Positions 1 through 8,085 of a DNA stretch of 64,000 nucleotides are shown here, piece after piece. The notes under the pieces are model-generated. The model had not been told where the DNA came from. It did not search any database and worked only from the letters and a program-made list of their open reading frames with translations. A program made the position numbers and the translations under genes. The stretch spans positions 1 through 64,000 of the forward strand of contig JACOST010000030.1 in the NCBI GenBank assembly GCA_016178705.1, read 5' to 3'. The stretch is from Deltaproteobacteria bacterium (lineage in GTDB: Bacteria > Desulfobacterota > Binatia > HRBIN30 > JACQVA1). Position 1 is the stretch's first letter; every line of letters begins with the position of its first letter.

Positions 1-142
1 ACCCGGACGATCCGCAGCCAAGCACGACGCCACGTCGGAAACAGACCGACCGACCACAGCGAATGATTCACCCAATCCACGATCAGCGCCTCCCGAGACG
101 GAGGCCATGCGGCCAAATGGTTTTTCTACAAGCTCGTTAGTG

Positions 143-562
143 ATGACGAAGGCGGAGCGTGAAACGTTCCTGGCGCAAACGCGTCCGGGCATCTTGAGTG
201 TGGTCGAACTGGGGCGCGGGCCGCTCACCGTTCCCATCTGGTACAGCTACGAACCGGGTGGCGTCGTGCGCATGGTTACCGGCGGCTCGTCGAAGAAGGC
301 CGCGCTCTTGCGCACAGCAGGCCGCGCCAGCTTGTGCGTGCAGACCGAGACGCCGCCGTATCAATACGTCAGCGTCGAAGGTCCGATCACCATCGGCACG
401 CCGGACTTCGAGCGCGACGGTCGTCAAATGGCGATCCGCTACCTAGGCGAGCAGATGGGCGAGATGTATCTCGCCATGACCGCCGACGAGCGAACCGGCA
501 GCGTCCTGGTGTCGTTGAAGCCGGAGCGCTGGCTGTCGGTGGACTACAAGAAGATGGCGTAG
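143..562 (+). CDS. PPOX-class pyridoxamine-5'-phosphate-oxidase-like protein
   Basis: A 139-residue protein with the split-barrel flavin-binding fold typical of the pyridoxamine 5'-phosphate oxidase-like family, whose small members bind FMN, F420 or haem. Visible family features are the N-terminal segment TRPGILSVVELGRGPLTVPI, the central GGSSKKAALLRTAGRASLCVQ stretch split over residues 45-70, and YVSVEGPITI. The ATG at 143 is preferred because the family normally begins just before the FLAQTRPGIL segment; an in-frame ATG at 107 would add 12 unalignable residues. It lies alone before a repeat-bearing gap. Substrate and cofactor cannot be read from sequence; F420-dependent reduction is only one possibility. 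Confidence 0.8.
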   Translation: MTKAERETFLAQTRPGILSVVELGRGPLTVPIWYSYEPGGVVRMVTGGSSKKAALLRTAGRASLCVQTETPPYQYVSVEGPITIGTPDFERDGRQMAIRYLGEQMGEMYLAMTADERTGSVLVSLKPERWLSVDYKKMA

Positions 563-583
563 GGTGGCTTCGCACGAGGAGGA

Positions 584-699
584 GCCCCTCGATACGCAGC
601 CCTTCGATACGAAGCCTTCGGCTTCTACTCAGCACTGCTACTCGGGGAAACGGTTCTTTCTCGCACCATTTCGATAGCCGCTTGCCTGAGTATCCCTCT
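584..699 (+). repeat. Long-hairpin intergenic repeat, copy A (3' end degenerate)
   Basis: Begins CCCCTCGATACGCAGCCC, repeats TTCGATACGAAGCC, then CTACTCGGGGAAACGG. The right half is eroded (CCGCTTGCCTGAGTA) and the closing CGTATCGAGG is missing. Closely matches copies near 7365, 30192 and 52803. It fills most of the gap between the PPOX gene and the following operon; the rest (about 700-887) shows no gene. Confidence 0.8.
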
Positions 700-887
700 T
701 GACCCGACGCGGTCGCTCGGTATGTAGTGCCGTCATGCAACTCGTGGCGCGCGCGGTGCCTCTCCCCGCCGGATCGGGCTTCACCTGACACAGCCCGATC
801 GATCGCGTGCCGTATCGTCGCTAACTCCGCGCAACATGAACCGACAACACCCACGGGCGCGGACCCGTGGCAGGGGAGTGTAGTGCA

Positions 888-2057
888 ATGCCTCACATCT
901 ACGGTCTCGATGAGACCGCCAGCGAATTCGCATCGGCAGCCAGTCGCATTGCCGCGGACGTGGCCGCCTCGCACGCGGCGGAAGTCGACGCGCAGGCGAT
1001 TTTTCCCGCCGTGAGCATCACCGCGCTCGCCGAGCGTGGCTTCTTTGGCCTGTGCGTTGCGCCGGACTTTGGCGGCAAAGGGCAGGGGCCGCGCACCTTT
1101 GCCGCCGTGGTCGAAGAGCTCGCCGGCGCGTGCGCCTCAACCGCGATGATCTACGTGATGCACGTCACCGCCGCGCAAGCGATCGCGTCGTCGAGTACGT
1201 TGTCGTATCGCGACGACGTGCTGCGACAAATCGCCGCGGGTCGTCACCTCACGACGCTTGCGCTGTCGGAGAAGGGCTCGCGGTCACAGTTCTGGGCGCC
1301 GGTATCGCAACTCGTCGAGCAGAACGGCGGCTATGTCACCAGCGCGGCGAAGTCGTGGGTGACCGCGGCCGGGCGCGCCGACTCGTATGTAGCCAGCGCG
1401 CAGCGACCAGGCGCGGCCTCACCGCTCGAGTCGACGATCTATTTCGTGCGTCGCGGTGCGCCCGGAGTACGCGTGAGCGCGGGATTCGACGGGCTCGGGT
1501 TGCGCGGCAACGACTCGGCGCCCATCACCATCGACAACCTGCGCCTGGTCGCCGGCGATCTGGTGAGCGCGATGGGCGAAGGCGCAAAGACCATGCTCGA
1601 AGTCATCCTGCCGTGGTTCGCGATCGGCACTGCGGCGATGGCCAGCGGCCTGTGCCGCGCGGCGCTCGCCGCCACTAGCGCGCACTTGGTGGGCCAGGGC
1701 TTCGAGCACAGCGGCAGTCGCTTGCGCGATTTGCCGAATCTGCGCGCCAGGCTAGCGCAGATGAGCGTGCGCACCGAGCAGGTGCGGGCGCTGCTCGGCT
1801 ACACGTTGGGCGAAATGGAGCGGCCCTCGGCGACCACACCGCTGTATGTATTGCAGACGCGGCTAGCATCGCTCGAGGCCGCCATCGACGTCACCGACGC
1901 CGCGATGAAGGCGTGCGGCGGCGCCGCGTTCTCGAAGCACTTGCCGATCGAACGCCTGTTCCGCGACGCCCGTGCCGGATGGGTAATGGCGCCGACCGTC
2001 GATCATCTGCACGATTTCATCGGCCGAGCGTTGACGGGAATGGAGTTGTTCGGGTGA
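888..2057 (+). CDS. Acyl-CoA-dehydrogenase-family flavoprotein lacking the usual catalytic Glu
   Basis: A 389-residue protein with full acyl-CoA dehydrogenase architecture: N-terminal helical domain (GFFGLCVAPDFGGKGQG), central beta domain (LALSEKGSRS, with KSWVTAAGRADSYV) and C-terminal four-helix bundle (CGGAAFSKHLPIERLFRDAR). Classical enzymes carry a catalytic Glu in an IYEGT-type motif just after RDAR. Here that stretch reads VMAPTVDHLHDFIGR, so the Glu position is Ala. The start is ATG 888; the longer frame would need a GTG at 867. It is followed after about 120 bp by a PhnD-like gene and then a diiron fusion gene on the same strand. It may be a dehydrogenase using another base, or a flavin monooxygenase of the same fold; the sequence does not decide. 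Confidence 0.85.
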   Translation: MPHIYGLDETASEFASAASRIAADVAASHAAEVDAQAIFPAVSITALAERGFFGLCVAPDFGGKGQGPRTFAAVVEELAGACASTAMIYVMHVTAAQAIASSSTLSYRDDVLRQIAAGRHLTTLALSEKGSRSQFWAPVSQLVEQNGGYVTSAAKSWVTAAGRADSYVASAQRPGAASPLESTIYFVRRGAPGVRVSAGFDGLGLRGNDSAPITIDNLRLVAGDLVSAMGEGAKTMLEVILPWFAIGTAAMASGLCRAALAATSAHLVGQGFEHSGSRLRDLPNLRARLAQMSVRTEQVRALLGYTLGEMERPSATTPLYVLQTRLASLEAAIDVTDAAMKACGGAAFSKHLPIERLFRDARAGWVMAPTVDHLHDFIGRALTGMELFG

Positions 2058-2060
2058 AAG

Positions 2061-2152
2061 TGTGAGACGTGACGCGTGACTCGTGAGTCGTGACGTGCGA
2101 AAGCGTGCATCCGCCTCCGACCGATTCACGATTCACGATTCACGACTCACGC
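2061..2152. repeat. Degenerate heptad repeat, opposing arms (GTGACTC / ATTCACG type)
   Basis: The left run (2061-2095) repeats GTGACGC/GTGACTC/GTGAGTC units; the right run (2122-2151) repeats ATTCACG three times and ends CTCACG. The arms are roughly complementary, so transcribed RNA could fold into a hairpin just before the next gene. Related loci occur near 18580 and 35381. Confidence 0.75.
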
Positions 2153-2176
2153 GCTACGATCTAGAGGAGATGAACG

Positions 2177-2986
2177 ATGCCAGATTCAACCATTCTACTC
2201 GGCGCGGTTGCCTACGATCCGAAGGTCGTGACGATCTGGGAAGGCATTCGCGGACACTTCCAGGAGCAGGGCGTGGCGATGGATTTCGCGCTGTTCTCCA
2301 ACTACGAGCGCCAGGTGGCGTCGCTGCTGGCGGGACACATCGACGTAGCGTGGAACACACCGCTGGCGCACGTGCAGGTGCAGCGCCGCACGCACGGCCG
2401 TTCGTGCGCGCTCGGCATGCGCGACAGTGATCGCGACTTCCACGCCAAGGTGGTGGTGCGCAAGGACGCCGGCATCAGGTCGCTTGCCGATCTCGCCGGC
2501 AAGACACTCGCCGTCGGCAGCCGCGACTCCACGCAGGCGCGCATGCTGCCGCTGCACTTCTTGAAGGAAGACGGCGTCGATCTCGCGCGCGTAAAAATCC
2601 TCGCGTTTGATACCGACGTCGGCAAGCATGGCGACACCGGCCGCAGCGAGCTCGACGTGCTGGCCGCGCTCAACGACGGGCGCGCGCACGCCGGCACGGT
2701 CGGCGACTACATCTGGATCGTCGAGCAAGCGGCCGGTCGCGTCGATCCGGCGAAGCTCGAAGTGTTGTGGACCACGCCCGGCTTTGATCACTGCATGTTC
2801 GACGCGCATCCGAACATCGCGAGCGAAAAACTCGACGCGTTCAAACGTGCGCTGTTTGCGATGCAGTGGGAGAACCCGGCGCACCGCCGGTTGATGGAGT
2901 TGGAAGGTTTACGAAAGTGGATGCCGCCGCGGGAAGAAGGCTACGACAGCCTGCGCGCCGCGCTTGACGATCAGGGCGGGTGGTGA
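2177..2986 (+). CDS. PhnD-like periplasmic-binding-fold protein without signal peptide
   Basis: A 269-residue protein resembling the phosphate/phosphonate-binding PhnD family, which are type II periplasmic-binding-fold proteins. Family features include LLGAVAYDPKVVTIWEGI at the N-terminus, GHIDVAWNTPLAH, the hinge segment SLADLAGKTLAVGSRDSTQA and AGTVGDYIWIVEQ. It has no signal peptide or lipobox, since the fold begins within a few residues of the start, so it is predicted cytosolic. No ABC permease or ATPase is adjacent. An AGAGGAG ribosome site precedes ATG 2177. Its neighbours are an acyl-CoA-dehydrogenase-fold protein and a diiron fusion protein, so it may be a sensor or carrier for their substrate. 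The ligand is unknown. Confidence 0.8.
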   Translation: MPDSTILLGAVAYDPKVVTIWEGIRGHFQEQGVAMDFALFSNYERQVASLLAGHIDVAWNTPLAHVQVQRRTHGRSCALGMRDSDRDFHAKVVVRKDAGIRSLADLAGKTLAVGSRDSTQARMLPLHFLKEDGVDLARVKILAFDTDVGKHGDTGRSELDVLAALNDGRAHAGTVGDYIWIVEQAAGRVDPAKLEVLWTTPGFDHCMFDAHPNIASEKLDAFKRALFAMQWENPAHRRLMELEGLRKWMPPREEGYDSLRAALDDQGGW

Positions 2987-2997
2987 GCGGTGGCATG

Positions 2998-3138
2998 CAG
3001 ATGAAACCGCCGATTCACGCCGGTACGCCGTGCTCTTGCCGATGCATGGGCGACGCATGCATCGCCCCTACGCCGGAGTTTTGGGCGCCAGCCAAGAAAT
3101 CCCCTCTCCCGGATGGGAGAGGGCTAGGGTGAGGGCGA
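2998..3138. repeat. Cluster of three unrelated palindromic repeats
   Basis: This gap contains an AAACCGCCGATTCACGCCGG repeat (2998-3030, related to copies near 56216 and 56337), a GGGCGACGCATGCATCGCCC palindrome (about 3041-3072, GTAGGGGCGAC family) and a CTCTCCCGGATGGGAGAG palindrome followed by CTAGGGTGAGGG (3101-3138). No gene is seen. Confidence 0.75.
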
Positions 3139-3166
3139 TTCTACATTCACGCACGACGATGCCCAG

Positions 3167-4426
3167 ATGGAGACTTCTGCAATCCCACTAGCCTCGATCG
3201 CCATCGACGGCGGCGACCTACCGCTCGGCGGAGGATTGCTGGCGCTCGTGCGTCCTGCCCTCGACCGATTCGATCCGGGCGGCGTGCTGGCGGTGCTGTC
3301 GTCGTCGCGCGCAGTGCGCGAGGATCTGCCGTCGTGGTGTCGCGTCGAGAGGCATGAGTATCTCGGTTGCGAAGCTACAACCGATGGCCGTGATCGACAT
3401 TTGATCCAACGAGGGACGCATGGTGTCGCCGCCGGCGACCGCGAGCACGGCATCACGCTGCCGCAACGCGATGGCCGCCTGACCGCGGCGGACATGCTCG
3501 CCGCGGTACCGATGCCGCCGCACTCGCAGCCGACGAGTGGTTTCGCCCCGCGTGGCGCAGTGGTCGAACCGGGTGGGCCGGCGTATCCCTTCACGCTGCT
3601 CGAACGCGACCACGTCGCGCCGCCCGAAGTCGCGATGCTGTACGACCAAGCCGTTGCCGCGCAGTGGGACGCAACCCGCGACATCCCGTGGCACACCGTG
3701 CGTCCGCTGCCCGACGCGCTGGAAGCGGCCGTCGGCCAGGTGATGACGTTCCTCGCCGAGAACGAATTGGCGGCCCTCTACGTCCCGGCGAACTTCCTGC
3801 CGCGCATTCATCCGGCGTATGTCGAAGTGGCGATGTTCTTGGCGAGCCAGCTCGCCGACGAAGCGCGACACATCGACGTGTTCCTCAAGCGCGCGCGGGC
3901 CGGCGGTGGCGGTGTGGGAATGTCATCCGCGACGACTTCGCGGTCGTTGCACTCGCTGCTGACGCTCACCGACTTCAGCGGAGCGGCGTTCTTGCTCTCG
4001 GTGTTGGGCGAAGGAACGTTTCTCGACTTGCTGCGTTTTGTCGAAGAGCACGCACCCGACGACGCCACCGCAGAGCTGACGCGCCGCGCGCGCACCGACG
4101 AAGCTCGCCACGTCCACTTCGGCATCGCGCATGTGAGTCACGGGCTTGCGCACGATCCAACGTTGGCGGCGCGTCTCGAGGCCGCGGTGCGCCGCCGCGC
4201 CGCGACGTTGCACGACGCCGGCGGCGCGCCCGCCCCATTGATCGATGCGCTAACGATTCTCGCCGCGCGCGGCACCGACCCGCGCGCCATCGCGCGCGGT
4301 CACGAAGCCGTGCGCGAGTTACTCCACACCATGCACGAAGCCCGCACCCGGCGTTTGCAGAGCGCCGGCTTCACGGCAGAGCAAGCCGAGATTCTCTCCG
4401 AGTTGCACACGCCGAATTTCATGTGA
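3167..4426 (+). CDS. TusA-like domain fused to a diiron ferritin-like protein
   Basis: A 419-residue two-domain protein. Residues about 10-70 resemble TusA, including LVRPALDRFDPGGVLAVLSS and REDLPSWCRVERHEYLG, but the TusA active motif CPxP reads DLPLG, so the sulfur-carrying Cys is missing. After a linker, residues about 140-410 form a ferritin-like four-helix bundle with likely iron ligands E198 or E200, E232 and H235 (DEARHIDVF), E282 (GEGTF), and E312 and H315 (DEARHVHFG). Such bundles are oxidases or oxygenases. It follows the acyl-CoA-dehydrogenase-like and PhnD-like genes, and a three-gene oxidative pathway is inferred. The ATG at 3167 is used. Domain calls are by eye; the linker region (70-140) is unassigned. 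Confidence 0.75.
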   Translation: METSAIPLASIAIDGGDLPLGGGLLALVRPALDRFDPGGVLAVLSSSRAVREDLPSWCRVERHEYLGCEATTDGRDRHLIQRGTHGVAAGDREHGITLPQRDGRLTAADMLAAVPMPPHSQPTSGFAPRGAVVEPGGPAYPFTLLERDHVAPPEVAMLYDQAVAAQWDATRDIPWHTVRPLPDALEAAVGQVMTFLAENELAALYVPANFLPRIHPAYVEVAMFLASQLADEARHIDVFLKRARAGGGGVGMSSATTSRSLHSLLTLTDFSGAAFLLSVLGEGTFLDLLRFVEEHAPDDATAELTRRARTDEARHVHFGIAHVSHGLAHDPTLAARLEAAVRRRAATLHDAGGAPAPLIDALTILAARGTDPRAIARGHEAVRELLHTMHEARTRRLQSAGFTAEQAEILSELHTPNFM

Positions 4427-4584
4427 GCGTTGGTCCGACGGCTAGATCTCCTCACTCGACGCTCAGGTTGGCCGGAGAAAGCTTGAAGCACCGGTTGAAA
4501 TACCCGCGGACGGTCTGTTGTAGATGCGGATGGCGTGGGCTCAAGCGGTCGCCTCGATCCGCTGGCTTGGGCCTGCGACGTCGC

Positions 4585-6528
4585 TCACGCGTGCGCCCGG
4601 CCGCTTTCGCCGTATGAGCGAGGCCCAGCCAGTAGACTTTGGACAGCCACTTCAAGTGCTGCCCACGTCGGGTCGCGACTGTCGAGCGCGTTGACTTCGG
4701 CAGTAGGCGCCTTATCGCTCCGAAGTGCGTGGCTGGACTGGTTGCGGCGCCAGCGCGCAACGAGCGCCAGCACGGCCGGCAGGAGCAACGTCCACGGCCG
4801 GTCGCCACCGCCGCCCGTCTGACACCCGCCCGCAGCGTTCAGCGATGCCCCCGTGCTCGCTTCGCTGGTGTTCGGGATGCGAGAAGGCGGCACGACGATC
4901 GCTCCATCGGCGCCCATCGCTTTCAGTCTCTGTCCAAACTGATCTGAAGCCACGACGTTGGAGATGCGCAACGGGTACGTCCCGGCAGCGAGGTCGTCCG
5001 CAATTTTCACGTTGCAGGTGTAGAGGAGGGACCCGTCTGGAATCGGCGCGGCGTCGTCGAACGAGAACACCAGAATGCGAACGCTCGTACAATCCACTCC
5101 CGGGGTACATGTCGCGGGGACGAACGCGAATGCGGTGCCGGAGAGGCCGAGGTGCGCGTTCGGCTGGCAATCAGGCCGTCCGCCGGGATTAGCTGCGATC
5201 GATGCGCCGGCGCTGAACGTTAGGTCGTTCTGTGTGCCCGCGACGTCATTGCCAGCGTTTGTCAACGTCACCCCGACGCTCCGCGTCGCTCCCGGCGTCA
5301 CGGTAGCCGATCCAACCGCCAAGCAGATCGTGTTTGGCTCACACTCAGTTGTGGACGAGGGCACTGACGCGATCGCGATACGGCTCGGCCAGCAGTCAAC
5401 TGCGGAATCGCAGAGCGGGATGTTGCTGGTGATTGTATTGGTGGCCGTGTCGATGACGGCGAGCGACTGGCTGGCGCGGTTGGCCACGTAGGCGGAGCGA
5501 CCTTCCGGCGTGATCGCGATGCCCTCCGGAAAGCTGCCGTCGGGCAGAGTGATCGTCGCCGCAAGTGTTGCGGTTGCGGCATCGATCACAGCAACCCTAT
5601 CGGTGCCCACGTCCGGCCAGGTGAGGGTGACGTAGACGGAGCGACCGTCAGGCGTGACAGCAATGCCCGCTGGAAAGTCCGGCGCTGGTAGCGTCACGGT
5701 GGCCCTCACCGTGTTGGTTGCCGTGCTGATGATCGAGAGGCTTGCGCTGCAGCCCGAAGAGAAAGCGCACGAATAGCCAACGATGCTCGTCGCATACGCG
5801 AACGCCCCGTCCGGGCTCAGCGCAATCTCGCCCGGTCCGACGCCGCCGATGGTGGCCGCGAGTTGCTCGGTGGTCGTATCGAGCACGTACACTTCGCCGC
5901 CTGACAGATGGTCACAGTGATACTTGCAGGCCGGTACGTACGCACTGCGACCGTCAGACGTGATGGCAATCGCGTACGGCTCGTCGGCCACCGGGATGCT
6001 CGCGACGATGGTGTCGGTGGCCGTCTCCATGACCGAGACGACGTGGTGCTCCGGCCACCCCTCGTACCACGAGCTTGCCAAATACACGAAACGAGCGTCG
6101 GGGGTGATGGCCGCCCGCTTGGCTGCCCCGACGAAGGCCTCGTTGACGAAGGTGTTCGACCGGCCGTCGAGAAGCGACAACGCGCTGAGTTGGAGCACGT
6201 ACCCGAAGCGACCGCTGGGAGTAAACACAATGTCGTCGACACGCCACCAATCCTGCGGGATCGAGGCGACGACTGTGTTGGTGGCAACGTCGACGACCCG
6301 GATTTGGCCCTTCTGGCCATCCCGATTGTCGGCGACGTACGCGAACGGATTTGCCGACGCGGTTCGGCAGAGGCCGTGCAATGTTATCGAGAAGATTGCG
6401 GCCACGACAGCGGTTCGCGGCAAAGCGGGCAGCCAGATTGCTCGGCGCAGCACGCTGTTGAAGCTCTCATCCCGCTGCAGGCAAAGCAAGAAAAAAAACG
6501 CCTCACTCGGTAGTCCGTTACATTCCAT
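4585..6528 (-). CDS. YVTN beta-propeller surface protein with cohesin-like domain and C-terminal sorting-type tail
   Basis: A 647-residue exported protein. It has an N-terminal signal segment (AVVAAIFSITLHGLC, ending near TASANP). About seven YVTN-type propeller repeats follow (VVDVATNTVVASI, VMETATDTIVASI, VIDTATNTITSNI, each preceded by TPDGRSVYV-like strands). A Cys-rich, cohesin-like beta domain covers about 400-560 (VTPGATRSVGVTLTNAG). Near the C-terminus GGCQTGGGGDRPW is followed by a hydrophobic stretch and RWRR, resembling the Cys-plus-helix-plus-Arg tails (MYXO-CTERM type) processed by sorting proteases. Unusually, some 50 residues follow that tail. The ATG at 6528 overlaps the upstream stop (TGATG); a TTG at 6531 is possible. 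Likely a surface or adhesive protein. Confidence 0.8.
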   Translation of the reverse strand: MECNGLPSEAFFFLLCLQRDESFNSVLRRAIWLPALPRTAVVAAIFSITLHGLCRTASANPFAYVADNRDGQKGQIRVVDVATNTVVASIPQDWWRVDDIVFTPSGRFGYVLQLSALSLLDGRSNTFVNEAFVGAAKRAAITPDARFVYLASSWYEGWPEHHVVSVMETATDTIVASIPVADEPYAIAITSDGRSAYVPACKYHCDHLSGGEVYVLDTTTEQLAATIGGVGPGEIALSPDGAFAYATSIVGYSCAFSSGCSASLSIISTATNTVRATVTLPAPDFPAGIAVTPDGRSVYVTLTWPDVGTDRVAVIDAATATLAATITLPDGSFPEGIAITPEGRSAYVANRASQSLAVIDTATNTITSNIPLCDSAVDCWPSRIAIASVPSSTTECEPNTICLAVGSATVTPGATRSVGVTLTNAGNDVAGTQNDLTFSAGASIAANPGGRPDCQPNAHLGLSGTAFAFVPATCTPGVDCTSVRILVFSFDDAAPIPDGSLLYTCNVKIADDLAAGTYPLRISNVVASDQFGQRLKAMGADGAIVVPPSRIPNTSEASTGASLNAAGGCQTGGGGDRPWTLLLPAVLALVARWRRNQSSHALRSDKAPTAEVNALDSRDPTWAALEVAVQSLLAGPRSYGESGRAHA

Positions 6529-6860
6529 CAATAGAAGTCGTAGCGGTATCGATTCAGCTCGAAGTAGCGACAGAGGTGTCGGAGGACTTCCTCACGATCG
6601 GTTTGTGGCGGCATGTCGGTACCGACCTCGCGCACGGAGTCTCGATCGACAACGAAATCGAACGGACCAGTTACCATCATCTCGGTGAAGACAACATATC
6701 GACGCGATCCAACTCTTACTTCATGTTGGTCGCGCCCGCGTCGCCGAACCATTGTACCTTCAGCCACACGTGAGAATGAATGGAACAATCGCCAGAGTCT
6801 GTCCTTCCAGAGCATCGCTATCGAGCTGCTAACCGCCACGGTCGCCCGCAAGGCATTCAC
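6528..6860 (-). CDS. Small hypothetical protein (110 aa) in an overlapping chain
   Basis: An unrecognised ORF that starts at a GTG overlapping the stop of the SnoaL gene (GTGA) and ends overlapping the start of the YVTN propeller gene (TGATG). The C-terminal half (RRYVVFTEMMVTGPFDFVVD, then DREEVLRHLCRYFELNRYRY) has ordinary protein composition with alternating hydrophobics. There is no signal peptide or known motif. A later start at the internal ATG (MLWKDRLW) is possible. The double overlap argues for a real, translationally coupled gene, but it could be chance. Confidence 0.45.
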   Translation of the reverse strand: MNALRATVAVSSSIAMLWKDRLWRLFHSFSRVAEGTMVRRRGRDQHEVRVGSRRYVVFTEMMVTGPFDFVVDRDSVREVGTDMPPQTDREEVLRHLCRYFELNRYRYDFY

Positions 6861-7282
6861 GAGCTCGGCGGCGTCGGCACCACACCGAGCTGACGCAAGG
6901 CGTGGAGGTTGTCGACGAGGCCGCGCTGATGCACGACTTTGCCGTCGGTGAAGCGCAGGATCAAAATCTCCTCATAGCGGAGCTGCTTGCCGGTCGGCGG
7001 GATTGGTCCCCACGGTCCCTTCTGTGTGCCGGTGATCGTCAAGCGCACGACCACTTTGTCGTCTTCGGCGATCATCTCCTCCAGCGCCTCGTGGTAGTCG
7101 GGGAATGTGGCGCGCGCGTTCTGCACCATGGCCTTGATGGCGGCGTGACCGGTGCGCAACGGCGCGTAGGGCCGATAGTCGGACACGTAGTCCGGCGAGT
7201 AGAGTTCCTCGATCTGGTCGACATTGCCGGTGTTCCACATCTCGAACAAACGACGAACGATGGCTTTGTTGTCGATGGACAT
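6857..7282 (-). CDS. SnoaL-like polyketide-cyclase/ester-cyclase family protein
   Basis: A 141-residue SnoaL/NTF2-fold protein. It shows the family pattern of N-terminal helix (NKAIVRRLFEMWNTGNVDQI), LYSPDYVSD, a helix with FPDYHEALEEMIAEDDKVVVR, GTQKGPWGPIPPTGK and EEILILRFTDGKVV. The fold houses cyclases, dehydratases and hydrolases acting on small hydrophobic substrates; most genomic copies have no assigned role. ATG 7282 is chosen over a GTG at 7285. It heads a minus-strand chain with the small ORF and the YVTN propeller gene. Confidence 0.85.
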   Translation of the reverse strand: MSIDNKAIVRRLFEMWNTGNVDQIEELYSPDYVSDYRPYAPLRTGHAAIKAMVQNARATFPDYHEALEEMIAEDDKVVVRLTITGTQKGPWGPIPPTGKQLRYEEILILRFTDGKVVHQRGLVDNLHALRQLGVVPTPPSS

Positions 7283-7364
7283 CACAACCCTCCAACCCCG
7301 TGCTGGCTGCGCGATAGCGCAAATCGCTGTTCGCTACCATTCGGGCAGCGCTCCGCGCAAGGTG

Positions 7365-7504
7365 GCCCCTCGATACGCAGCCCTTCGATACGAAGCCTTC
7401 GGCTTCTACTCAGTGCGGCTACTCGGGGAAGCGGTTTGTTTTCACGATCTCTCCAAATCCGTTTGCCCGAGTAGATCGCGAAGCGATCGTATCGAGGGCC
7501 TTCT
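7365..7504 (+). repeat. Long-hairpin intergenic repeat, copy B (complete)
   Basis: The best-preserved copy. The outer ends GGCCCCTCGATACG and CGTATCGAGGGCC are inverted, as are the inner blocks CTACTCGGGGAAGCGG and CCGTTTGCCCGAGTAG. The left arm also carries a second TTCGATACGAAGCC unit. Both arms can pair as one long interrupted hairpin of about 135 bp. No ORF inside looks real, so it is a non-autonomous repeat of unknown mobilising agent. Confidence 0.85.
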
Positions 7505-7607
7505 TGTGCCAAGCCCCATTGGAGCAGATCTCGGCAGCGCTCTCGCTGTCCATGTCCTGGATGGCGGCAGCCGTCCCTGGCTGCCCGGCCCGTTCAGCCG
7601 TCGGCGG

Positions 7608-8078
7608 TCACAACGTGCGCACGTGCCACTCGGCAGTCACGGCGAAGTCGCGTTGCGCGAGGAACGCGCGCTTGCGCGCATCGAGATGTGCGCAGATGAC
7701 TATGCACGCACCGGCGCCGCGCTGTTTGCTGCGCGCTTCGATCTCGGCCAGCAGCGCGCGGCCGACGGTCGGCCAATCATCTTCCGACGTTACGCAGAAG
7801 TCGTCGATCAAACAACCCGGTCCGCCCGGTGCATACACGGGTGGCGCGGGCGTGAGCCGGCCGATCACGAAGCCGCGCAGCGATCCCTCTTCGTCATCGA
7901 CCAGCGCGATGGTGTCGTCGAGTCCAAGTAGAATCTCGAACCAGGTCACTTGCCGCGCGAAGGAATCCTCGGCCTTGCGCCAGAAGGTTGGCGAGTACGT
8001 GGTCAGACGCTGGCGAAACGCCTCGGAAAGCGTCACCATCGCTTCGATGTCGGCGGGAGTCGCGTCGCGAATCGCCAT
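7608..8078 (-). CDS. GNAT-family N-acetyltransferase
   Basis: A 156-residue GCN5-related acetyltransferase starting MAIRDATPADIEAMVTLSEA, a typical GNAT N-terminus. The acetyl-CoA region reads LIDDFCVTSEDDWPTVGRALLAEIEARSKQRGAGACIV in segments, and the C-terminus KRAFLAQRDFAVTAEWHVR matches the last GNAT strand. The usual Q/RxxGxG/A loop is not canonical (DDWPTVGRA). The ATG at 8078 is chosen since upstream sequence lies in the next gene's intergenic space. It starts 7 bp after the stop of the GIY-YIG gene, so the pair is probably one operon. Substrate unknown. Confidence 0.85.
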   Translation of the reverse strand: MAIRDATPADIEAMVTLSEAFRQRLTTYSPTFWRKAEDSFARQVTWFEILLGLDDTIALVDDEEGSLRGFVIGRLTPAPPVYAPGGPGCLIDDFCVTSEDDWPTVGRALLAEIEARSKQRGAGACIVICAHLDARKRAFLAQRDFAVTAEWHVRTL

Positions 8079-8085
8079 GGGTCGC

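Noticed and set aside
2061-2152. Possible CRISPR array
   Set aside because: Units are about 7 bp without spacers and no cas genes are present.
7224-7931. Plus-strand 235-residue frame across the long-hairpin repeat and GNAT gene
   Set aside because: It translates the repeat and is antisense to SnoaL and GNAT genes with good motifs.
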